Numbered from the stretch's first letter, positions 17,853 through 26,859 are shown. The stretch: DNA of 64,000 nucleotides from Thiobius zoothamnicola (GCA_963678215.1 OY782758.1:434001-498000), one strand, 5' to 3'. Program-made: numbers and translations. The notes: generated from the letters alone by a model not told the origin.

Positions 17853-18596
17853 TCATGAGCATGAGAGTTGTTCACTGGTTTTGCCGAAACGGCGTTGGCG
17901 CCGACTGTAGTCTGTCAGCGCGGATTCAAAGGCTTGTTCATCAAAATCTGGCCATAAAGTGTCAGTGAAATAGAGTTCGGCATAGGCGCTGTGCCATAGC
18001 AGAAAATTGCTGATTCGCTGTTCTCCACCAGTGCGGATCAGCAGATCAGGGTCAGGTATATCGGCGCCGAAACTGGTGGCTTGCGCCATCTGTTGTTCAT
18101 CAATTTGATCGACGGTCAGATGGCCGGTTTGGCATTGCGTCGCCAAATGCCGGGCGGCCTGTGCCATATCCCAACGTCCGCCATAATTGGCGGCGATTTG
18201 TAGAATCAGTGCCGTATTATGACGGGTGTGTTGTTCAGCTTTATGAATACGCTGGCGGAGTTTCTCAGGAAACGCGGCGATATTGCCGATAATGCGTAAG
18301 CGGATGTTATTTTCGTGGAGCTTTTCTGTTTCACGTTGCAAGGTGATGGCGAATAAATCCAGTAGCAGGTTGACTTCCACTCGAGGTCTTCGCCAGTTTT
18401 CACTGCTGAAGGCAAACAGAGTGAGTACTTTGATGCCTTTTTCCCCACAAAGATCCACGGCGCTACGCACTGAATCAACGCCTGCGCGGTGTCCCTGGTG
18501 GCGTGGTTGGCCACGTTGTTCAGCCCAGCGTCCATTACCATCCATCACAATGGCGACATGCTGCGGAAGCACGGTTTTTTCGACTGAATCTGTCAC
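17853..18596 (-). CDS. uppS: Undecaprenyl diphosphate synthase
   Basis: Cis-prenyltransferase that makes C55 undecaprenyl diphosphate for cell-wall lipid carriers. It has 247 residues with the substrate-binding MDGNGRWA (about 18-25), FAFSSENWRRP, ANYGGRWD, and LIRTGGEQRISNFLLW. Every catalytic residue I know of is in place. It starts 2 bases after the frr stop, so translation is probably coupled. Confidence 0.96.
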   Translation of the reverse strand: MTDSVEKTVLPQHVAIVMDGNGRWAEQRGQPRHQGHRAGVDSVRSAVDLCGEKGIKVLTLFAFSSENWRRPRVEVNLLLDLFAITLQRETEKLHENNIRLRIIGNIAAFPEKLRQRIHKAEQHTRHNTALILQIAANYGGRWDMAQAARHLATQCQTGHLTVDQIDEQQMAQATSFGADIPDPDLLIRTGGEQRISNFLLWHSAYAELYFTDTLWPDFDEQAFESALTDYSRRQRRFGKTSEQLSCS

Positions 18597-18598
18597 AA

Positions 18599-19156
18599 TC
18601 AGACAGACATCAAATCAGCTTCCTTTTGCTGTCCCAGTTCGTCAATCTCCTTGATATGTTGATCGGTCAATTTTTGTATGATTTCCTGCCCACGCCGCTC
18701 ATCATCTTCTGAAATCAATTTTTCTTTGACGAGATCTTTCAGATTGCCGTTTGCATCACGGCGGATATTGCGTATTGCGATGCGCGCTTGCTCGGCCTCC
18801 TGACGGACGATGCGGGTCATGTCTTTACGGCGTTCTTCAGTCAACGGAGGAATGGGCAGACGGATCAGCGTACCAGCCGTGTTTGGTGTCACTCCCAGAT
18901 TGGATTCATAAATCGCTTTTTCCACAGCAGACACCATGCTTTGCTCCCAGGGTTGCACAGTCAGGGTGCGCGCATCTTCCACGCCGACATTAGCGATTTG
19001 TTTCAGCGGCGTGTCAGCGTCGTAATATTTTACGCTGATGTGATCCAACATGCTGGGATGCGCACGGCCCGTACGTACTTTGGCGAGGTTTTCTTTGAGT
19101 GCTCCAATGCTTTTCGCCATGCGCGTGGCGGCATCTTTTTTAATGTCATCAATCAT
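18599..19156 (-). CDS. frr: Ribosome recycling factor
   Basis: Splits post-termination ribosomes together with EF-G. The protein has 185 residues, the family length, when started at the ATG read as MIDDIKKDAATRM, preceded by a GGGA tract at 8 bases. An in-frame ATG 33 bases upstream would add an atypical tail. Motifs KVRTGRAHPSMLD, LPPLTEERR-like PIPPLTEERRKDM and IRNIRRDAN are characteristic. Confidence 0.96.
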   Translation of the reverse strand: MIDDIKKDAATRMAKSIGALKENLAKVRTGRAHPSMLDHISVKYYDADTPLKQIANVGVEDARTLTVQPWEQSMVSAVEKAIYESNLGVTPNTAGTLIRLPIPPLTEERRKDMTRIVRQEAEQARIAIRNIRRDANGNLKDLVKEKLISEDDERRGQEIIQKLTDQHIKEIDELGQQKEADLMSV

Positions 19157-19262
19157 GCGTGATTCCCGTCTCTTGAATGAATAGTGCAAGCATCTTTGAT
19201 TTGGCGGCGTGGTTTCGCGCCGTCAGGATTTCCATGTCGCAACAGGCGGTTTTGGTAACTGG

Positions 19263-19973
19263 CTAATGAATTAAAGTTCCAACTGATTCACCTTGGATAA
19301 GGCGTTGCAACGCCCCGGCTTCGTTGATATTCATTACCCGTAAAGGCAGTTGGTTCTCCTGACACAATACCACAGCGGTAGTATCCATGACGGCTAATCG
19401 TTGGTTGAGTACTTGCTCGTAACTGAGTTGTTGATAAAAAACGGCATCCGGGTAGATGACTGGATCAGCTGAATAAACGCCGTTGACTTTGGTCGCCTTG
19501 ATCATTAAATCCGCGCCGATTTCAATGGCACGCAAACTGGCTGCCGTATCGGTAGTGAAAAACGGGTTGCCAGTGCCGGCGGCGAACAGTGTGATGCGTT
19601 TAGCGTTCAGGTGGTGCAAGGCCAGATCGCGGCTGTAGTGCTCGCAGACTGGATGCATGGCGAAAGAGGACAAGGTGCGGGCATCCAGGCCCAGGCGTTG
19701 TAATTGATCCTGCATAGCCAGCGCATTCATCACCGTCGCCAGCATGCCAATATGATCCCCTCTGGGTCGCTCCAATCCGTTCTTAGCCAAACCGGCGCCG
19801 CGAAACAAATTGCCGCCGCCGATAACCAAGCCCAGTTCGATACCGGATTGGCATAACGCCAGGATTTCTTCGGCGATTCGTTTGAGTGTGTCTGGGTTGA
19901 TGCCGAAATCATCATTACCCATCAGAGCTTCGCCGCTGAGTTTCAGCAGGATGCGTTGCGGAGTGTTTTTCAT
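19263..19973 (-). CDS. pyrH: Uridylate kinase
   Basis: Bacterial UMP kinase of the amino-acid kinase fold, making UDP for pyrimidine nucleotides. It has 236 residues with RILLKLSGEALMG at the N-terminus, VIGGGNLFRG (about 50-59), GTGNPFFTTDTAA and KATKVNGVYSADP. It sits in the conserved order rpsB-tsf-pyrH-frr. The 144-base gap before tsf holds no obvious gene. Confidence 0.96.
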   Translation of the reverse strand: MKNTPQRILLKLSGEALMGNDDFGINPDTLKRIAEEILALCQSGIELGLVIGGGNLFRGAGLAKNGLERPRGDHIGMLATVMNALAMQDQLQRLGLDARTLSSFAMHPVCEHYSRDLALHHLNAKRITLFAAGTGNPFFTTDTAASLRAIEIGADLMIKATKVNGVYSADPVIYPDAVFYQQLSYEQVLNQRLAVMDTTAVVLCQENQLPLRVMNINEAGALQRLIQGESVGTLIH

Positions 19974-20117
19974 CTGGCTGATCGTCTGTGAAAAGTGCTG
20001 AATCTGCCCAGCTTTTTGAGTCGGCTGGTTTGCGTGCTTTTACGCCGCAGGGGCTAGACAAGATCACGTCATCATCAACCCAGCGTAATGGCTTGATGAC
20101 GCGATCCAGCGCCGGGG

Positions 20118-21011
20118 TTATCCTTGATTAGCGGCGGCGGCCTGAGCCATCACTTCGTCGCGGAAGTTTTCGGTTTTCTTTTCAATGCCTTCGCCCACTT
20201 CAAACCGCACGAAACCATTGACCTTGGCTTTGTGGCTTTTCAGCAGTTTTTCTACATTGGTATCGGGATCTTTCACGAAAGGTTGGCCAACCAGGGTGAT
20301 TTCGCTGAGATATTTGCGCATGCGTCCGGTGACCATTTTCTCAATGATATTGTCGGGTTTACCGCTTTCTTTCGCCTGCGCGGTGACAATTTCACGTTCT
20401 TTATCCAGCAATTCGGTCGGTACGCCTGATTCATCCACGCAAACCGGATTACTTGCGGCAATGTGCATCGCTAAATCTTTACCCAGTCCGGCGTCGCCGC
20501 CCGCGTAATCGACTAGTACGCCAATTCTCACGCCATGTTGATAATAGGCCAGCCCGTCATTGGTTGTTTGTCGGATAAAACGGCGTACATTCATGTTTTC
20601 ACCGATTTTTGCCACCAAGGCCTGGCGGGCTTCTTCAATCGTTGTATCTTCGCCTTCGTGCAGCGGCATCGCCATCAGAGATGCCACGTCAGCGGCGTCA
20701 CTGTTCAATGCACGCTGAGCAACGGCGTTGGCGAATGATTGGAAGTTCTCATCTTTGGCGACAAAGTCCGTTTCACAATTAACTTCAACAATAACCGCTT
20801 GTTTGCCGTCATTATTGGCGGCGATCACGATGATGCCATCCGCAGCGGTGCGTCCGGCTTTTTTCGCTGCTTTCGCCTGGCCTGACTTGCGCATGTTTTC
20901 AATGGCCAACTCAATATCGCCATTGCTGTCTGTCAGGGCTTTTTTACATTCCATCATGCCAGCGCCAGTACGCTCGCGTAATTCCTTTACCATTGATGCC
21001 GAAATTGCCAT
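20118..21011 (-). CDS. tsf: Translation elongation factor Ts
   Basis: Guanine-nucleotide exchange factor for EF-Tu. The 297-residue protein starts SASMVKELRERTGAGMMECKKAL (UBA-like domain with the TGAGMM signature). It contains VEVNCETDFVAKDENF (about 76-91) and the core and dimerisation region, ending in KKTENFRDEVMAQAAA. It is slightly longer than the 283 residues of E. coli. It is separated from rpsB by a terminator-like hairpin, so its level may be tuned below that of S2. Confidence 0.97.
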   Translation of the reverse strand: MAISASMVKELRERTGAGMMECKKALTDSNGDIELAIENMRKSGQAKAAKKAGRTAADGIIVIAANNDGKQAVIVEVNCETDFVAKDENFQSFANAVAQRALNSDAADVASLMAMPLHEGEDTTIEEARQALVAKIGENMNVRRFIRQTTNDGLAYYQHGVRIGVLVDYAGGDAGLGKDLAMHIAASNPVCVDESGVPTELLDKEREIVTAQAKESGKPDNIIEKMVTGRMRKYLSEITLVGQPFVKDPDTNVEKLLKSHKAKVNGFVRFEVGEGIEKKTENFRDEVMAQAAAANQG

Positions 21012-21062
21012 GAGTAATACCTCAGTTGGAAGTAATGCTTGATTTGCGTCATAGGGCTGATC

Positions 21063-21099
21063 AAAAAAACGTCACAGAGACGGTGGCCGCCTTGTGACG
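21063..21099 (-). terminator. Intrinsic terminator or attenuator between rpsB and tsf
   Basis: Read on the minus strand, CGTCACA and TGTGACG form the outer stem and AGGCGG/CCGTCT the inner stem (one G-U pair) around a CCA loop. Seven T residues follow directly. It lies 61 bases after the rpsB stop and before tsf. The position suggests partial termination setting the S2 to EF-Ts ratio. Confidence 0.75.
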
Positions 21100-21159
21100 A
21101 TAGGGTTTCAGCGCCTGATGCTTTCCTGATGGCGGCGGTTTGCGCCATCCATCAGCAGA

Positions 21160-22065
21160 TCATGAATTATGGGTTGTTGACTCGCTCGTTTCGCTTGCGT
21201 TTGCAGGAACTTCTTCGACTTCGCTTGCGTTTGCAGGAACTTCTTCGACTTCGCTTGCGTTTGCAGGAACTTCTTCGACTTCGGTGGCTTTGGCTTCAAC
21301 TTCAGTCTCGGTTTCCTCAGCCTCAACAAATTCCATATCCTCAGATTCCTCTTCGCTTTGCTCAGCCACGGCGCGCGCGGCGGCGGCCCGTCCTTCAAGG
21401 ATGGAGGCGGAAGCTGCTTGTACATAAAGCTGGATGGCACGAATGGCATCGTCATTACCTGGGATGACGTAATCCACGTCCTTTGGGCTGTTGTTGGTGT
21501 CAACCACGCCGACGATCGGAATGCCCAGTTTCCGGGCTTCAGTCAAGGCGATTTTCTCATGGCCGCAGTCAATCACAAACAAGGCATCCGGCAGGCCATG
21601 CATATGTTTAATGCCGCCCAAACTGCGTTCCAGTTTCTCCATTTCGCGACGCAAAGTGAGCTGTTCCTTTTTATTGAAACGTGCTTCCATGGAGCCATCC
21701 TGAGCCATAGTCTCCAGTTCTTTCAAACGTTTGATGGATTGCTTGATGGTTTTAAAGTTGGTCAACATGCCGCCCAGCCAGCGATGGTTGACGTAAGGCA
21801 TGGAGCAGCGGTTCGCTTCTTCGGCGACGACATTGCGTGCGGCGCGTTTCGTGCCGACAAACAGGATTTTGCCGCCATTCGAGGCCAGCTTGCCGACAAA
21901 ATTCATCGCCTCATTGAAAAGAGGCAGTGTTTTTTCCAGGTTGATGATATGGATTTTATTACGTTGGCCGAAGATATACGGCCCCATCTGGGGATTCCAG
22001 TAACGTGTCTGGTGGCCGAAATGCATGCCGACTTCGAGCATTTGGCGCATTGTGATTTGGCTCAT
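21160..22065 (-). CDS. rpsB: Ribosomal protein S2 with long repetitive acidic C-terminal tail
   Basis: Small-subunit protein S2. The first about 235 residues are a standard S2: MRQMLEVGMHFGHQTRYWNP, the coiled-coil insert, and PIVGVVDTNNSP with IPGNDDAIRAI. The total of 301 residues exceeds the usual 240. The extra 60 residues form an acidic, low-complexity tail (EQSEEESEDMEF) ending in three identical copies of the decapeptide EVEEVPANAS. An AGGAGA Shine-Dalgarno lies 6 bases before the ATG. It is the first gene of a minus-strand operon running on to rseP. Confidence 0.96.
   Translation of the reverse strand: MSQITMRQMLEVGMHFGHQTRYWNPQMGPYIFGQRNKIHIINLEKTLPLFNEAMNFVGKLASNGGKILFVGTKRAARNVVAEEANRCSMPYVNHRWLGGMLTNFKTIKQSIKRLKELETMAQDGSMEARFNKKEQLTLRREMEKLERSLGGIKHMHGLPDALFVIDCGHEKIALTEARKLGIPIVGVVDTNNSPKDVDYVIPGNDDAIRAIQLYVQAASASILEGRAAAARAVAEQSEEESEDMEFVEAEETETEVEAKATEVEEVPANASEVEEVPANASEVEEVPANASETSESTTHNS
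21191..21280 (-). repeat. Three perfect 30-bp tandem repeats inside rpsB
   Basis: Three contiguous identical 30-base units (21191-21220, 21221-21250, 21251-21280) begin TCGCTTGCGT on the plus strand. They keep the reading frame and encode a ten-residue acidic repeat in the S2 tail. Identity at the DNA level implies recent expansion or slippage. Confidence 0.95.
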
Positions 22066-22427
22066 GGCGTTCTCCTGTTTGGGTTAAGCCTCCACATATC
22101 CCGTCACCCACCTCTTTTAAGGCACCCAGGTAAACGGTTGAGGGAGTGTTTAAAGATCGTTTTTGTCTGATGTAAAGGCTCAGCGTGAATTTCCACTTTG
22201 AATTCGGCGGTTTTTCTCTGTGCGCGTTCACATTGAACAATATTTGAACTCTGGCTCCCGGCGGCGATATGTGTGTGTCGTTTATTAAAGGGATATTTGC
22301 TGCGACATGCTTCAATCAGGTTGAGAACCCAGGGTTTTTGCTGACCTTCAGCATTGCCGCCAAGCGGCGCGTTTTATACCATAAAGCGTTTGCAGTCTCA
22401 ATCATTGCCAAGGTTATTGAGGAACCT
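22066..22427. promoter_or_regulatory. Divergent promoter and leader region of rpsB and map
   Basis: No gene is seen here. On the minus strand a long leader precedes rpsB; gammaproteobacterial rpsB leaders often contain an S2 autoregulatory element, but I cannot confirm the fold. TTTACA followed after 17 bases by TTAAAC (in about 22155-22185) is a weak promoter candidate for rpsB. On the plus strand TTGAAC (22244-22249) and TATGTG (22268-22273) with an 18-base spacer could serve map. Both are eye-picked. Confidence 0.4.
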
Positions 22428-23213
22428 ATGTCGATCACCATTAAAACTTCTGAAGAAATTGCCAAAATGCGCATTGTCGGCAACTTGGCGGCGCATGTCT
22501 TGGAGATGATTGGCGAGCACGTCAAGCCAGGCATCACAACCGGAGAACTGGATGCTATTTGCCATGATTTTATCGTGCATGAACAACAAGCGATTCCGGC
22601 ACCATTAAATTATCGCGGGTTTCCCAAGTCAATTTGCACCTCAGTCAATCATCAGGTTTGTCATGGCATACCTGGCGACAAGGTGCTGAAAAACGGCGAT
22701 ATCGTGAATATTGATGTGACGGTGATCAAAGACGGTTTTCATGGCGATACCAGTAAGATGTTTTTGGTCGGTAAAACGAACCCGTTTAATCAGCGTCTGG
22801 TTGATGTGACTTATCAAGCAATGTGGAAAGGCATTGAAATGGTGAAGCCGGGCAGGCAGTTGGGGGATATTGGCCATGCGATTCAACAGTTTGTCGAAGG
22901 TCAACGTTTCAGCGTCGTGCGGGAGTATTGCGGACATGGCATCGGGCGTGAATTTCATGAAGAACCGCAAATCTTGCACTATGGTGAATCCGGTACCGGG
23001 CTGGCCCTGCAAGCCGGTATGACATTCACGATTGAGCCTATGGTGAATGCGGGTAAACGCGCAATCAAGCTATTGCCAGACGGCTGGACGGTGGTGACCA
23101 AGGATCGCAAGCTCTCCGCTCAGTGGGAGCATACCGTGCTATGCACCGATGATGGTTATGAGGTGTTGACATTGCGTGAGGATGAAAAAGCCTCTCAACT
23201 GCAAACCGCTTAG
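22428..23213 (+). CDS. map: Methionine aminopeptidase type I
   Basis: Removes the initiator Met from new proteins. With ATG 22428, preceded by GAGGAACCT, the protein has 261 residues, typical for bacterial MAP. The open frame extends further upstream, but the added residues are leader DNA. Metal ligands of the pita-bread fold are visible: DVTVIKDGFHGDTSKMF (two Asp), GHGIGREFHEEP (His and the conserved FHEEP), FTIEPM (Glu) and the late WEHT (Glu). It is divergent from rpsB, a common arrangement. Confidence 0.96.
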   Translation: MSITIKTSEEIAKMRIVGNLAAHVLEMIGEHVKPGITTGELDAICHDFIVHEQQAIPAPLNYRGFPKSICTSVNHQVCHGIPGDKVLKNGDIVNIDVTVIKDGFHGDTSKMFLVGKTNPFNQRLVDVTYQAMWKGIEMVKPGRQLGDIGHAIQQFVEGQRFSVVREYCGHGIGREFHEEPQILHYGESGTGLALQAGMTFTIEPMVNAGKRAIKLLPDGWTVVTKDRKLSAQWEHTVLCTDDGYEVLTLREDEKASQLQTA

Positions 23214-23224
23214 GTGCTGCTGCG

Positions 23225-24598
23225 GTGAAAATCATCATACTGGGCGCAGGGCAAGTGGGCACCACGGTGGCGCAGAATCTTGCCAGTGAAGATAATGACA
23301 TCACCGTCGTGGATAAAAATCATGAATTGCTGCGCGATCTGCAGGATCGTCTGGATATTCGTACTGTGTACGGGCAAGCCTCGCACCCGGTGATTCTTAA
23401 GCAGGCTGGCGCGGATGATGCGGACATGATCATCGCGGTGACGAATAGTGATGAGACTAACATGGTGGCTTGTCAGGCCGCCTGGACACTGTTCCATACG
23501 CCCACCAAAATCGCCCGGGTGCGGGCCCCGGAATATCTCAAGCATGCGGCTTTATTTGCCAACAATGCACTGCCGATTGATGTATTGATCAGCCCGGAAC
23601 AATTGGTCACTGATTACATCATGCGTTTATTGGAGCATCCGGGTGCGTTGCAAGTACTTGATTTTGCTGGCGGAAAAGTGCGCTTGGTTGCTGTGCGCGC
23701 GTACTATGGTGGGCCATTGGTTGGTCATGAGCTTTGTAATCTGAATGAGCATCTGCATGGCGCTGAGGCGCGGGTCGCCGCGATTTATCGTAAAGGACGG
23801 GCGATCTGGCCGCGTGGCCATACGGTGATTGAAGCGGATGATGAAGTCTTTTTTCTGGCGGCGGCGCAAAATATTCCTGCGGTCATGCGTGAACTGCGTC
23901 GCGCGGAAAAGCCGTTTCGCCGTTTGATCTTTGCGGGTGGCGGTAATATCGGCAAACGTCTGGCGTTGGCACTGGAATGGCGATACCGGGTGAAAGTGAT
24001 TGAGCGGGACCCGCAACATGCACGTTATATCGCTGAGAGTCTGACAAATAGCATTGTGCTGCAGGGAGATGCCGCCGATGAGGATTTGTTGCTCGAAGAA
24101 AATATTGAGAATACGGATGTTTTCTGCGCAGTGACGGATGATGACGAAGCCAACATATTATCGGCAATGCTGGCGAAGCGATTAGGCGCGCGTAAGGTGA
24201 TGGCTTTGATTAACCGGGCGGCTTATGTGGATCTCGTGCAATCCGGTTCAGTGGATGTGGCGATATCGCCCCAGCAGGCGACCATTGGTTCGTTGTTGAC
24301 GCATGTGCGGCGAGGGGATGTGGTGATGGTGCATGCGTTAAGACGCGGCGCGGCAGAAGCGATTGAGGCTGTCGCCCACGGCGATCAGATTTCATCGAAA
24401 GTGGTTGGCCGCCGGATTGAAGAAATCAAATTGCCGGAAGGCGCGAATATCGGCGCTATCGTCCGTGGTGAGACGGTGCTTATGGCGCATCATGATACCG
24501 TGATTGAAGCGGAGGATCATGTGATTCTATTTCTCATGGACAAACGCCGGATCCATGAGGTGGAGCGCTTGTTTCAAGTTGGCATCACTTTTTTTTGA
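23225..24598 (+). CDS. trkA: Trk potassium uptake regulatory subunit TrkA
   Basis: Cytoplasmic NAD-binding gate of the TrkH/TrkG potassium channel. The 457-residue protein, starting at GTG 23225, has two RCK_N-RCK_C units. The first Rossmann motif is IILGAGQVGTTVA (about 4-16). The second is IFAGGGNIGKRLA (near 237-249). Acidic nucleotide-binding residues follow each. No trkH gene is next to it, although in many relatives trkH lies nearby. It starts 11 bases after map. Confidence 0.95.
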   Translation: MKIIILGAGQVGTTVAQNLASEDNDITVVDKNHELLRDLQDRLDIRTVYGQASHPVILKQAGADDADMIIAVTNSDETNMVACQAAWTLFHTPTKIARVRAPEYLKHAALFANNALPIDVLISPEQLVTDYIMRLLEHPGALQVLDFAGGKVRLVAVRAYYGGPLVGHELCNLNEHLHGAEARVAAIYRKGRAIWPRGHTVIEADDEVFFLAAAQNIPAVMRELRRAEKPFRRLIFAGGGNIGKRLALALEWRYRVKVIERDPQHARYIAESLTNSIVLQGDAADEDLLLEENIENTDVFCAVTDDDEANILSAMLAKRLGARKVMALINRAAYVDLVQSGSVDVAISPQQATIGSLLTHVRRGDVVMVHALRRGAAEAIEAVAHGDQISSKVVGRRIEEIKLPEGANIGAIVRGETVLMAHHDTVIEAEDHVILFLMDKRRIHEVERLFQVGITFF

Positions 24599-24784
24599 GG
24601 GTATATGGGGTGACTGGGTTAATGCAACACGGTATGTCGGTATTGACTGAACCGGAATAGAGGTATTTTGAGTTCTGCAAGGAGAAATTGTTGAGATGAG
24701 ATGGAGTCAGCCTCTAATGGGCTTCACTACCCTTTAGGGTATAAGGAGGCTAAAATAAGCATTTTAATACAGATTAATTGGCTA

Positions 24785-25303
24785 ATGATGATGGTTAAAT
24801 CAAAACACTTTGATGCAATTTTCTTGGGTAAGGCAGGCGGTGCTTCCGCTAAAAGCAGGTTTTTTTATTTGCTCGCCGCGCTGTTTTTTATTGGATTAAG
24901 CGGGTGCGCTGACGATACATCGGTGCCAGCAAGTCATTCGATTGTGATTGAAAAACCTTTTGTGCGTTCAACCGCGCCAGGACAGCAGGTGACTGGTGCT
25001 TTCATGCGATTGAAGAATGAAACCCCGGAAGATATTGATTTGGTTGAAGCCAGTTCGGCAGTTTCTGGTGTCACTGAGATTCATGAAACCAGCATGCGGG
25101 ATGGGGTGATGCGTATGCATCATGTTGGTTCAATTACTGTTCCCGCGAATGGCATGGTGGAGCTTAAACCTGGTGGTCTGCATGTGATGTTGATGGGTTT
25201 GAAACAGACCTTAAATGACGGGGATTTTGTGTCAATCGAGTTGAAGTTTTCTGATGGCTCAAGCCAGACGATTGAAGCGCCAGTGATGAAAGCGGGCGGA
25301 TGA
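24785..25303 (+). CDS. PCu(A)C-type periplasmic copper chaperone, lipoprotein
   Basis: Copper(I)-binding chaperone of the DUF461/PCu(A)C family that delivers copper to cytochrome oxidase. The copper motif is complete: H-E-T-S-M, then MRMHHVG, and HVMLM after a PGGLH turn, matching the H(M)x10Mx21HxM pattern. A lipobox FIGLSGC predicts lipid attachment to a Cys about 38 residues in. The start is uncertain. ATG 24785, 24788 or 24791 lack a Shine-Dalgarno, while a perfect AAGGAGG at 24743-24749 is followed in this frame only by ATA and ATT codons. A start at 24701 would give a longer, odd N-terminus. No SCO or other copper gene is adjacent. Confidence 0.85.
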   Translation: MMMVKSKHFDAIFLGKAGGASAKSRFFYLLAALFFIGLSGCADDTSVPASHSIVIEKPFVRSTAPGQQVTGAFMRLKNETPEDIDLVEASSAVSGVTEIHETSMRDGVMRMHHVGSITVPANGMVELKPGGLHVMLMGLKQTLNDGDFVSIELKFSDGSSQTIEAPVMKAGG

Positions 25304-25352
25304 CGTTTCAGTTGAGTCTTCTAGACTTGTCCCGGGATTTGTCGTGTTGACT

Positions 25353-25379
25353 TTGGTGATCAGCCTTTTCGGTTAGAAT
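25353..25379 (+). promoter_or_regulatory. Candidate promoter very close to the rng start
   Basis: A good -10 box TAGAAT sits at 25374-25379 with TTGGTG at 25353-25358 (15-base spacer) or TTGACT at 25347 (21). The ATG of rng follows only 7 bases later and there is no Shine-Dalgarno, so the mRNA from this promoter would be nearly leaderless. Weak prediction. Confidence 0.3.
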
Positions 25380-25386
25380 AGATCGC

Positions 25387-26838
25387 ATGAGTGAGGAAAT
25401 TCTGATCAATGTCACGCCACCCGAAACCCGGGTTGCGGTGGTTGAAAATGGTGTTGTCCAAGAACTGATCATTGAGCGCACGGCCAAACGGGGGCTGGTG
25501 GGTAATATTTATCGCGGTAAGGTATGCCGGGTATTACCTGGCATGCAAGCCGCTTTTGTCGATATTGGCTTGGAACGTGCGGCTTTTTTGCATGCTTCTG
25601 ATATCCATACTGATACGGTTAAGAGCGCCCACATTGCTGATTTGGTCCATGAGGGGCGCGATATCGTCGTGCAGGTCGTCAAAGATCCATTAGGTGCCAA
25701 AGGCGCGCGCTTGACTACCAATATTTCCATTCCCTCGCGTTATATGGTGTTCATGCCCCATATGGATACTGTTGGGGTTTCGCAAAAAATTGAGAGTGAA
25801 GCGGAACGTAACCGTTTACGCAGCCTGTTATCTGATTACGCCAAAAACTCAAAATTACCTGCTGGTCTGATTGCGCGCACGGCTGCTGAGCATGTCAGCG
25901 TTGAGAATCTGCAAAAGGATATGCGCTTTTTGGAGCGTTTATGGTTTTCGATTCTGGAAAAATCTCAGCAGGTGAAGCCGGGTACGATCATTCATGAAGA
26001 TTTACCTCTGGCCTTGCGGGCGTTACGTGATCTGGTTGGTCCTGAGGTGGAAAAAGTGCGCATTGATTCACGCGCCACCTGGGAGAAAGCCAATTGTTTC
26101 GTGAATGCCTATATTCCGGATTGTTGTGAAGCCAAACTGGTCTATTACCCTGGTGAGAGGCCGCTGTTTGATTTATACAATGTCGAGCATGAAATACAAA
26201 AAGCCTTGCTGTCCCGGGTGGAGTTGAAATCAGGCGGTCATCTGGTCATTGACCAGACCGAGGCTATGACGACGGTGGATGTCAACACCGGTGCTTTTGT
26301 CGGGCACCGCACGCTCGAAGAAACGATTTTTAAAACAAACCTTGAAGCGGCTCAGTCGATTTGTCGCCAATTACGGCTGCGTAACCTGGGCGGCATTATC
26401 ATCATTGATTTTATTGATATGGTGGAACCTGAGCATCGGCGACAGGTGATGCGTGCTTTGGATCGTTATTTATCCAAGGACCATGCGAAAACGCAGATTT
26501 CAGAAGTTTCGTCTTTAGGTTTGGTGCAGATGACCCGCAAGCGCACCCGGGAGTCGCTTGGACATTTGTTGTGCGAGCCTTGTCCCTGTTGCGCAGGACG
26601 GGGTTCGGTGAAAACAGCAGAAACCACTTGTTACGAGATTTTCCGGGAGCTACTGCGCGAGGCGCGTCAGTTTGATGTGGCGCAGCTCCTTGTACTGGCT
26701 TCAACGACGGTGATTGATCGTTTACTGGATGAGGAATCGCAAAATCTGGCGGAATTGGAGCAGTTTATTCAAAAACCCATTAAGTTGCAGGCAGAGGCTT
26801 TATATACGCAGGAGCAATATGATGTGGTGTTGGTTTGA
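25387..26838 (+). CDS. rng: Ribonuclease G
   Basis: Endoribonuclease that matures the 5' end of 16S rRNA. The 483-residue protein has the RNase E/G N-terminus ILINVTPPETRVAVVENG, the S1 domain (GNIYRGKVCRVLPGMQAAFVDIG) and the DNase-I-like catalytic core with VDVNTGAFVG and IIIDFIDM carrying the metal-binding Asp residues. The Zn-link CEPCPCCAGRG lies near residue 400. It lacks the long RNase E tail. The start agrees with E. coli Rng, although no ribosome-binding site is visible. Confidence 0.95.
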   Translation: MSEEILINVTPPETRVAVVENGVVQELIIERTAKRGLVGNIYRGKVCRVLPGMQAAFVDIGLERAAFLHASDIHTDTVKSAHIADLVHEGRDIVVQVVKDPLGAKGARLTTNISIPSRYMVFMPHMDTVGVSQKIESEAERNRLRSLLSDYAKNSKLPAGLIARTAAEHVSVENLQKDMRFLERLWFSILEKSQQVKPGTIIHEDLPLALRALRDLVGPEVEKVRIDSRATWEKANCFVNAYIPDCCEAKLVYYPGERPLFDLYNVEHEIQKALLSRVELKSGGHLVIDQTEAMTTVDVNTGAFVGHRTLEETIFKTNLEAAQSICRQLRLRNLGGIIIIDFIDMVEPEHRRQVMRALDRYLSKDHAKTQISEVSSLGLVQMTRKRTRESLGHLLCEPCPCCAGRGSVKTAETTCYEIFRELLREARQFDVAQLLVLASTTVIDRLLDEESQNLAELEQFIQKPIKLQAEALYTQEQYDVVLV

Positions 26839-26859
26839 TCATTAACTGGATCGTTTAAG

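Noticed and set aside
21191..21280. CRISPR array
   Set aside because: The repeats are contiguous, have no spacers and are in frame within rpsB. No other spaced repeats were seen in the window.
21039..21503. Repetitive Leu/Arg-rich and Lys-rich frames over the rpsB tail
   Set aside because: They are alternative-frame readings of the 30-bp tandem repeats within rpsB and have no start signals.
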